NCBI GenBank assembly: GCA_027021185.1
Contig: JALUUU010000157.1
Location: forward strand, 1-9,155
Direction: 5' to 3'
Source: an archaeon
GTDB lineage: Archaea; Hydrothermarchaeota; Hydrothermarchaeia; Hydrothermarchaeales; JALUUU01
DNA: 9,155 nt
A model generated the notes under the pieces. The model ran no database searches. It worked only from the letters and a program-made list of their open reading frames with translations, and was not told the DNA's origin. This document shows, piece after piece, positions 5,000 through 9,155 of the stretch; the stretch's first letter is position 1; each line of letters opens with the position of its first letter. Position numbers and translations under genes: made by a program.

Positions 5000-5338
5000 A
5001 TGGCTGTTTTTGAGGTTATTTCAAAAACAGGAAAGAAAATCAGATTAACGGAAGTTCAGTGGGCCCACATGAGTTCAAAGCATCCTGAGTTAGTAAGCCA
5101 GATCGACAGTATGATGATGACCGTCCAGGATCCTGATTTTATTTATCACTCACCGGGTGAGGAAAATTTCCACTATCTGAAGTTTTTCAGAGAAACCCCG
5201 GTTACTGAAAAGTATTTATTGTTAATAATCAAACACTTAAATAGAGAAGGTTTCATTATCACAGGATTCTTCGTCTCTAAAATAAAGACGAAAAACAAGG
5301 TGCTGGTGTATGGGAAGGAAAATATTGATAAGCTTTGA
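5000..5338 (+). CDS. Putative BECR/RelE-like nuclease toxin
   Basis: 112 residues, small alpha/beta protein. Pattern: a short N-terminal strand, then IRLTEVQWAHMSSKHPEL (14-31) with the W21, H23, H28-P29 arrangement, a helix, a DPDFIYH segment (44-50), strands around YLKFF (59-63) and KYLLLIIKH (71-79), and a C-terminal FIITGFFVSKI (85-95). This layout (LT-x-x-x-W-x-H...HPE, PD-x-I, IIT-x-F) resembles the phage-associated Barnase-EndoU-ColicinE5/D-RelE (PBECR-type) nucleases, which are RNA-cutting toxins. H23, H28, K78 and T88 are candidate catalytic residues, by inference only. Its last 29 nt overlap the DUF2283 gene, so the two are co-translated. Sampled lines of this gene are near 30% G+C, well below the operons on either side, hinting at recent acquisition. 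Toxin identity is inferred from family resemblance and context. Confidence 0.6.
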   Translation: MAVFEVISKTGKKIRLTEVQWAHMSSKHPELVSQIDSMMMTVQDPDFIYHSPGEENFHYLKFFRETPVTEKYLLLIIKHLNREGFIITGFFVSKIKTKNKVLVYGKENIDKL

Positions 5339-5525
5339 CAAAGAAGCGGACGTGATGTATCTCAGCTTTGGCGAGCCTGTGAAAGCAGAGGGGGAGGAGA
5401 TTGAGGAAGGAGTTTTTGCCAGGTACGACCCAACATCGAAGAAGCTTGTAGGGCTGACCGTGGTTAACTTCTCCAAGAAGTTTGGAGTTACCCCGAAAGA
5501 AATCGAGATTCCAGAGTCTGCATAA
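5310..5525 (+). CDS. DUF2283 protein, putative antitoxin
   Basis: 71 residues with the DUF2283 pattern: an opening strand ILISFDKEADVMYLSFGE (5-22), matching the family's I-x-YD-x-EAD-x-LYI-x-F motif, an acidic hairpin (EGEEIEEG, 27-34), FARYDPTSKKLVGLTVVNFS (36-55), matching YD-x-x-G-x-LVGIEI-x-x-S, and a short tail. DUF2283 proteins are often encoded beside small RelE- or DUF4258-like proteins and are regarded as antitoxins. Start ATG 5310 lies inside the preceding gene; GGTG at 5299-5302 is a ribosome site with 7-nt spacing. The 29-nt overlap and order (toxin first, antitoxin second) resemble the reversed arrangement of some type II modules. The family call is good; the antitoxin role is inferred. 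Confidence 0.75.
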   Translation: MGRKILISFDKEADVMYLSFGEPVKAEGEEIEEGVFARYDPTSKKLVGLTVVNFSKKFGVTPKEIEIPESA

Positions 5526-5532
5526 TTTTTTT
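5526..5532 (+). terminator. Oligo-T terminator candidate after the toxin-antitoxin module
   Basis: Seven T directly follow the TAA stop of the DUF2283 gene, and more T-rich sequence continues to about 5575. Consistent with archaeal oligo-T termination between convergent genes. The remaining bases up to 5586 hold nothing else I can identify. Confidence 0.5.
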
Positions 5533-5586
5533 ATTTCATTATAATTATTTTAACGAGCTTGTCTTGTTTTCTTTTTAGAGATAATG

Positions 5587-6141
5587 CTAGAGTCCAAGTT
5601 CGTCTGAGATTCCTTTCAGACTCTCCAAGGCTATTTCGTAGAATTCATCACGGCTAAGCCCGATTTCTTCACATTTGAGAATCCTTTCTCTGCTCACAGC
5701 TCGTGCGAAATCTTTCGCCTTGAACTTCTTCCGAACAGTTTTTAATCCTACGTCCTCTAATTTCTTAGTGGGCATAACAAGAGCACAAGCTATTAAGAGT
5801 CCTGAGATAGAGTCAGCGGCCATTAAGGATTTTTCCATTTTCGACTTCGGCTCGATGCCCGTGTATTCGCTGTTGTGGGCTTTAACAGCTCTTATAAGCT
5901 CTTCTGAGACAAGGTCTTTTAGCAAGTCTTCGGCAATGATTGTATGTTTCTCCGGCCTGTTTTCTGTTAAACTATAGTCTATGTCATGGAGCAATCCGGT
6001 TAATCCCCAAAGCTCTTCGTCTTCTGAGAAATGCCTCGCAAGACCTTCCATTATCGCCTCAACTGCGAGCATGTGCTTAATCAAATTCTTATTCTTTACA
6101 TTCTCCTCAACTAACTGAAGGGCCTGCTCTCTTTCGATCAT
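5587..6141 (-). CDS. HD-domain metal-dependent phosphohydrolase
   Basis: 184 residues. The HD superfamily ligands are in order: H23 (LIKHMLAVE), H52-D53 (GLLHDIDY), H66 (EKHTIIA), H89 (KAHN) and D110 (MAADSISG), spacing typical of small HDIG proteins that coordinate two metals and hydrolyse phosphate esters, often of nucleotides. Residues 120-150 (VMPTKKLEDVGLKTVRKKFKAKD without a break is long, so note only the KKF-KAKDFAR core near 138-147) form a basic helix possibly binding a phosphate-rich ligand. The protein is cytosolic, with no extra domain. The substrate cannot be told from sequence. It stands alone on the minus strand, convergent with the toxin-antitoxin module (61 bp apart) and 141 bp downstream of argJ. 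ATG 6141 has GGGA about 6-7 nt upstream. A sampled line is near 42% G+C, between the operons and the module. Confidence 0.85.
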   Translation of the reverse strand: MIEREQALQLVEENVKNKNLIKHMLAVEAIMEGLARHFSEDEELWGLTGLLHDIDYSLTENRPEKHTIIAEDLLKDLVSEELIRAVKAHNSEYTGIEPKSKMEKSLMAADSISGLLIACALVMPTKKLEDVGLKTVRKKFKAKDFARAVSRERILKCEEIGLSRDEFYEIALESLKGISDELGL

Positions 6142-6160
6142 TCAAATCCCTGGTTGAAGA

Positions 6161-6180
6161 TATTATTAACTTATTTTAAA
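6161..6180 (-). promoter_or_regulatory. Candidate promoter of the HD gene
   Basis: On the minus strand two A+T cores lie at suitable distances from ATG 6141: TTTAAAAT (6180-6173), about 35 nt away, giving a leader near 10 nt that includes the GGGA site, and TTAATAATA (6169-6161), about 24 nt away, giving a leaderless mRNA. I cannot choose between them. Confidence 0.35.
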
Positions 6181-6182
6181 CG

Positions 6183-6202
6183 GTGTATCCTTTATTCTAC
6201 AC
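6183..6202. repeat. Small inverted repeat in the argJ-HD spacer
   Basis: GTGTA (6183-6187) and TACAC (6198-6202) flank a 10-nt loop, directly upstream of the HD promoter and downstream of argJ. It could be an operator or part of a terminator; 5 bp is too short to be sure. Another 5-bp pair, TGATC/GATCA (6270-6285), includes the argJ stop codon. The rest of the 141-bp spacer shows nothing I recognise. Confidence 0.25.
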
Positions 6203-6282
6203 GGGCTAAATCATTATCCTCATAACCGACATTCCTAGAGGCCTAATGAATATTTTCTGTTCCATAGAGTGATCAAAGAAGA

Positions 6283-7500
6283 TCAGGATGTATATTCAGA
6301 GTTTATTTTTATGTACCCGTAGCCGAGGTCGCAGCCATATGCGGTGGCCTCTTCACCACCATCCCTGAGGTCTAGGGTTATAACTATCTCCTCGGCCTTC
6401 ATCACTTTACCTGCCTTTTTAAGCTCCTCCGAGCCAGGGAGAGCCAGTACCCTGCCCTCCTCGATGAGGCGTGCAGTGGTGTCTTTGGATGATATCTGGA
6501 GGCTTATGTTTTCGGGATCGAACTCTGCCCCGGAGTAACCTGCCGCCGCTATTATGCGTCCCCAGTTGGGATCCCCTCCAAACAATGCGGTCTTCACCAG
6601 GTTTGAGCCGGCTATGGCTTTTGCGGCCAGGGATGCGTCTTCTCCGCTCCTCGCTCCCTTAACCCTGACCTCGAAGAACTTCGTTGACCCCTCTGCATCC
6701 TTCACGATCATTTTGGCCAGCTCCCTCGCGACGAAGTTCAGAGCCTCCTGAAAGCTATCATCAACCTCTCTGTTCCCAGCCGCGCCGTTGGCGAGGAGAA
6801 CCACAAGGTCGTTGGTGCTGGTGTCGCCGTCTATAACTGTGATGTTGAAGCTCTGCTCAACAGCCTCCTTCAAAATAGTATGAATCCTGTCCTGGGGGAC
6901 ATAGGCGTCGGTGGTTAGGAAGGCGAGCATTGTGGCGTGAGCCGTGCCGGGGCGAAGCTTAGGAGCTATCATTCCAGCCCCCTTGGCGATTCCCCCGATC
7001 TCTACCTCCTCCCCGGTCCTCAGCCTGGTCTTCACCGAGATGCTCTTGGGCTTGGTGTCGGTTGTCATAATAGCCCTGGCAGCAGCCATGGAGGATTCTG
7101 GACTCTCATCCAGAGAGCCGGCAGTCTTTTTTATGAGGGACTTAATCAGGGGCATGTCCAGGGGGCGACCGATAACGCCTGTGGAAGCCACAGCCAAGGT
7201 CTCTGGGTCTATCCCAAGCTCGGCGGCGGCCGCCCTGCACATCTCCCTGGCATCCTCAACGCCTTTTTCCCCTGTGTAGGCGTTGGCGCATCCGGAGTTG
7301 GCGACCACACCAAGAAGAGTGCCCTTGGCAGCGTGCTCTATTGTAACTAACAGCGGGGCCGCCATAACCCTGTTGGACGTAACCATGATCGATGAGTTCG
7401 CCGGCCTGTCGCTCAGGATAACAGCCAAGCCGTATCCTTTTTCTCTCACCCCGTAGGCCTTGAAGCCCCGGAGGCACACACCCCTCTCAGTTATCTCCAT
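6283..7500 (-). CDS. argJ: Glutamate N-acetyltransferase / ornithine acetyltransferase
   Basis: Moves the acetyl group from N-acetylornithine to glutamate, recycling acetyl in arginine synthesis; some members also use acetyl-CoA. The 405-residue precursor self-cleaves between Ala189 and Thr190 in HATMLAFLTTDA, making alpha and beta chains with Thr190 as nucleophile. Other family residues: T107-G108 in ASTGVIG (oxyanion site), K173 in the AKGAG segment, E271 in DAEGSTKF, and the ending NSEYTS with N400 and S405. ATG 7500 is preferred to an in-frame TTG at 7524, because it gives a usual N terminus and a smaller overlap (14 nt) with trpF. About six extra residues (LRPGTAH) precede the cleavage site compared with the common APNMAT form. 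Mono- or bifunctionality cannot be judged here. Last gene of the trp cluster. Confidence 0.95.
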   Translation of the reverse strand: MEITERGVCLRGFKAYGVREKGYGLAVILSDRPANSSIMVTSNRVMAAPLLVTIEHAAKGTLLGVVANSGCANAYTGEKGVEDAREMCRAAAAELGIDPETLAVASTGVIGRPLDMPLIKSLIKKTAGSLDESPESSMAAARAIMTTDTKPKSISVKTRLRTGEEVEIGGIAKGAGMIAPKLRPGTAHATMLAFLTTDAYVPQDRIHTILKEAVEQSFNITVIDGDTSTNDLVVLLANGAAGNREVDDSFQEALNFVARELAKMIVKDAEGSTKFFEVRVKGARSGEDASLAAKAIAGSNLVKTALFGGDPNWGRIIAAAGYSGAEFDPENISLQISSKDTTARLIEEGRVLALPGSEELKKAGKVMKAEEIVITLDLRDGGEEATAYGCDLGYGYIKINSEYTS

Positions 7501-8137
7501 GGTTGGCTCTTTTGGCGGCCTCAATAAAATTCTTTACCCTATCATAGTCTTTCTTCCCGGGTTTTGATTCCACCCCGCTCGAGACGTCCACCCCATAGGG
7601 CCGCACACAGCGCACGGCCTCCTCAACGTTCTCCGGGTTCAGCCCCCCAGCAAGGATGACGGGCACCTCCACCGCTGATACAACCTCCTTCGAAATCCTC
7701 CAGTCGTGTTTCAATCCGCTCCCACCCATGGACACGCTGAGGGTGTCCAGGAGGAGCAAATCGCAGAAAGAGGAGAATTTTCTGGCCTCATCCACAGCTC
7801 CAGCCCCTGAGACATGGATTGTCTTGATTATCCTGCACTGAAGGATCTTCCTCAGCTCCCTCAGAAACTCTGGGCTCTCCCCTCCATGGAGCTGAACGTA
7901 GTCCGGCTCAGCCGCAGAGCAGAGCCTCATGACCTCATCTATGCCTGAGGGCATCAAGACCATTACTCTCTTACCCTGGGGAACCACAGAGTATATCTCT
8001 TTGGCCCTCATCAGGGTAACCTTTCGCGGAGTCTTCACAGGCACTTCGACAATAACCCCGATGAGGTCGGCTCCATACTCCAAAGCCTTGGCGGCGTCTT
8101 CCTTGGAAGTGTTGCCGCATATCTTAACCAGAACCAT
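7487..8137 (-). CDS. trpF: Phosphoribosylanthranilate isomerase
   Basis: Third dedicated step of tryptophan synthesis: Amadori rearrangement of N-(5'-phosphoribosyl)anthranilate to CdRP in a (beta/alpha)8 barrel. The 216 residues are the usual length. Catalytic base C7 in VKICGNT and catalytic acid D131 in LLLDT are both present. Phosphate is held by the GGSG loop (138-141), AGGLNPENV (163-171) and DVSSGVE (184-190); VQLHG (81-85) is also typical. Not fused to TrpC or TrpB. The start is 7 nt after the trpD stop with GGAG about 12 nt upstream inside trpD; the end overlaps argJ by 14 nt, so the three genes are one transcription unit. Confidence 0.96.
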   Translation of the reverse strand: MVLVKICGNTSKEDAAKALEYGADLIGVIVEVPVKTPRKVTLMRAKEIYSVVPQGKRVMVLMPSGIDEVMRLCSAAEPDYVQLHGGESPEFLRELRKILQCRIIKTIHVSGAGAVDEARKFSSFCDLLLLDTLSVSMGGSGLKHDWRISKEVVSAVEVPVILAGGLNPENVEEAVRCVRPYGVDVSSGVESKPGKKDYDRVKNFIEAAKRANHGDN

Positions 8138-8144
8138 GCTGTTA

Positions 8145-9155
8145 TTATTCTCCGAGCTTTTCCAGATCTCCTCCGCTTTCCTTCACGAGCATGGCCAGCT
8201 TGAGATAGGCTTTGCCAGAGTCGATGCTCTCCTCAGCCATGTTCATGCCCTCCATGATGGAGTCCGCCTTCCCCCCGACGTATATCGCTGCCCCGGCGTT
8301 GAGCTTGACCACATCCATCTTCGGGCCGTTCCCCCCGTTTTTAAGCAGAGAAACAGTGAGTTTGGCGTTGTAGTTGGCATCCCCCCCAGCCAGGTCATTG
8401 ATGGAGGCCCTTCTCAGGCCGAATTCCTCGGGTTTGATGCGGTAAGTCCTGATCTCGCCGTCCAGGAGCTCAGATATCTGGGTGCTGCCGAGGGTGGAGA
8501 TTTCGTCGAGGCCGTCAAGGCCATGCACCACAAGGGCCCTCTCCACTCCGAGATTTCTGAGAGCCCCGGCGATTTTCGGGGTGAGGGACGGGGCAAACAC
8601 ACCAAGGAGATGGGCCTGGGCATTGGCGGGATTTGTCAACGGGCCAAGAACGTTGAAGATGGTCCTGATCCCTATCTCTTTCCTGGGCTTAATCGCGTAC
8701 TTCATGGCCTTGTGAAAGACCGGGGCGAACATGAATCCTATTCCAGCCTTCTCGATGCACCTCCTCACCACATCGGGGGGGCAGTCTATCTTAACGCCAA
8801 GAGCCTCCAGGAGGTCCGCGCTCCCAGCCTTGGAGGTCACGCTCCTGTTGCCGTGCTTCGCTATGGGCACCCCGGCCCCTGCAGCTGCAAAGGCGGCGAT
8901 GGTGCTGATGTTAAAGGTCTTGACCTTGTCCCCGCCTGTTCCGCAGGTGTCCACGAGTTTGCCCCTGACGCTCGGGGTTATCCGCTCGGCGAATTCTCTC
9001 ATAACCCCTGCGCAGGCAGCTATCTCGTCCATGGTCTCCCCCTTCATCCTCAGGGCAGTTAAGAAAGCACCTATCTGGGCATCTGTGGCTCCGCCGGTCA
9101 TTATCTTCTTCATGGCTTCTTCAGCTTCCTCTTTGGTCAGGTCCATCCCCTCTAC
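8145..9155 (-). CDS. trpD: Anthranilate phosphoribosyltransferase, N terminus beyond window edge
   Basis: Second dedicated step of tryptophan synthesis: transfers phosphoribose from PRPP to anthranilate. Counting from the first ATG in the window (9146), motifs are DTCGTGGD (66-73) for PRPP, FNIST (78-82), KHGNRSVTSKAGSADLLE (97-114), a GPLTNP turn (168-173) and HGLDGLDE (208-215), all intact. The frame is still open to base 9155, reading V-E-G ahead of that Met; family N termini usually read L-x-EG-x-DLT-x-EEA, so ATG 9146 is probably internal and the true start lies a dozen or so residues outside the window. It is therefore annotated as partial. The full protein would be about 345 residues. 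First visible gene of the trpD-trpF-argJ unit; its promoter is not in view. Confidence 0.95.
   Translation of the reverse strand, partial: VEGMDLTKEEAEEAMKKIMTGGATDAQIGAFLTALRMKGETMDEIAACAGVMREFAERITPSVRGKLVDTCGTGGDKVKTFNISTIAAFAAAGAGVPIAKHGNRSVTSKAGSADLLEALGVKIDCPPDVVRRCIEKAGIGFMFAPVFHKAMKYAIKPRKEIGIRTIFNVLGPLTNPANAQAHLLGVFAPSLTPKIAGALRNLGVERALVVHGLDGLDEISTLGSTQISELLDGEIRTYRIKPEEFGLRRASINDLAGGDANYNAKLTVSLLKNGGNGPKMDVVKLNAGAAIYVGGKADSIMEGMNMAEESIDSGKAYLKLAMLVKESGGDLEKLGE

Noticed and set aside
7501..7524. Extension of ArgJ to a TTG start giving eight more residues
   Set aside because: ATG 7500 gives a normal family N terminus and a smaller overlap with trpF; the TTG has no better ribosome site.
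7929..9062. Long plus-strand open frame of 377 codons opposite trpF and trpD
   Set aside because: It spans two well-identified genes on the other strand, crosses their junction, has low-complexity His/Pro/Gly-rich content and no promoter; it is a shadow caused by codon bias.
9144..9146. ATG 9146 as the true trpD start
   Set aside because: The frame continues to the window edge as V-E-G before this Met, matching the conserved segment inside TrpD N termini, so the gene is treated as partial.
1..9155. CRISPR array or insertion sequence
   Set aside because: No regularly spaced direct repeats, no terminal inverted repeats flanking a transposase, and no Cas or transposase motifs were found by eye.

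Overview
The window is archaeal chromosomal DNA. The evidence is a CDP-archaeol synthase (CarS, ether-lipid synthesis), a FEN1-type flap endonuclease ending in a PCNA-binding box, a tRNA-Trp interrupted by an 18-nt intron at position 37/38, and TATA boxes 24-27 nt ahead of several start codons, which points to leaderless or very short-leader mRNAs. I cannot assign the lineage from this sequence alone. The core metabolic genes look to be roughly half G+C, while the middle of the window is clearly more A+T-rich.

Left part, minus strand (1-2675): a compact operon carS > pyrE > membrane-anchored coiled-coil protein > purD, with gaps of 0-4 nt. It combines membrane lipid synthesis, pyrimidine synthesis, purine synthesis and an unrecognised two-TM protein. 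purD runs off the left edge. A 59-bp divergent spacer holds one nearly symmetric TATA element that can serve both carS and the flap endonuclease gene fen (2735-3766, plus strand). The 3' end of fen overlaps by 6 bp the tail of a convergent small charged protein gene (3761-4132, minus).

Middle part (4133-6282): a second divergent spacer leads into a zinc-ribbon plus Hsp20/alpha-crystallin-like protein. One nt after its stop codon begins an intron-containing tRNA-Trp with no TATA box of its own. After the tRNA there is an A+T-rich patch: a T-rich stretch, a 61-codon open frame without a start codon (possible gene remnant), a 10-bp inverted repeat just upstream of a TATA box, and a two-gene module. 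The module is a 112-aa protein that looks like a small BECR/RelE-like nuclease, overlapped by 29 bp with a DUF2283 protein. I infer a toxin-antitoxin pair in reversed (toxin-first) order. A convergent HD-domain phosphohydrolase gene follows.

Right part, minus strand (6283-9155): trpD > trpF > argJ, with trpD open at the right edge (its real start is outside the window) and argJ overlapping trpF by 14 bp. TrpD and TrpF carry out the second and third dedicated steps of tryptophan synthesis. ArgJ is the acetyl-recycling enzyme of arginine synthesis, so two amino acid pathways share one transcription unit.

The most interesting parts are the putative toxin-antitoxin module with its operator-like repeat next to tRNA-Trp, the mRNA-tRNA juxtaposition with a minimal intron, the zinc-ribbon/Hsp20 fusion, the shared bidirectional TATA element, and the unknown coiled-coil membrane protein inside a nucleotide-synthesis operon.
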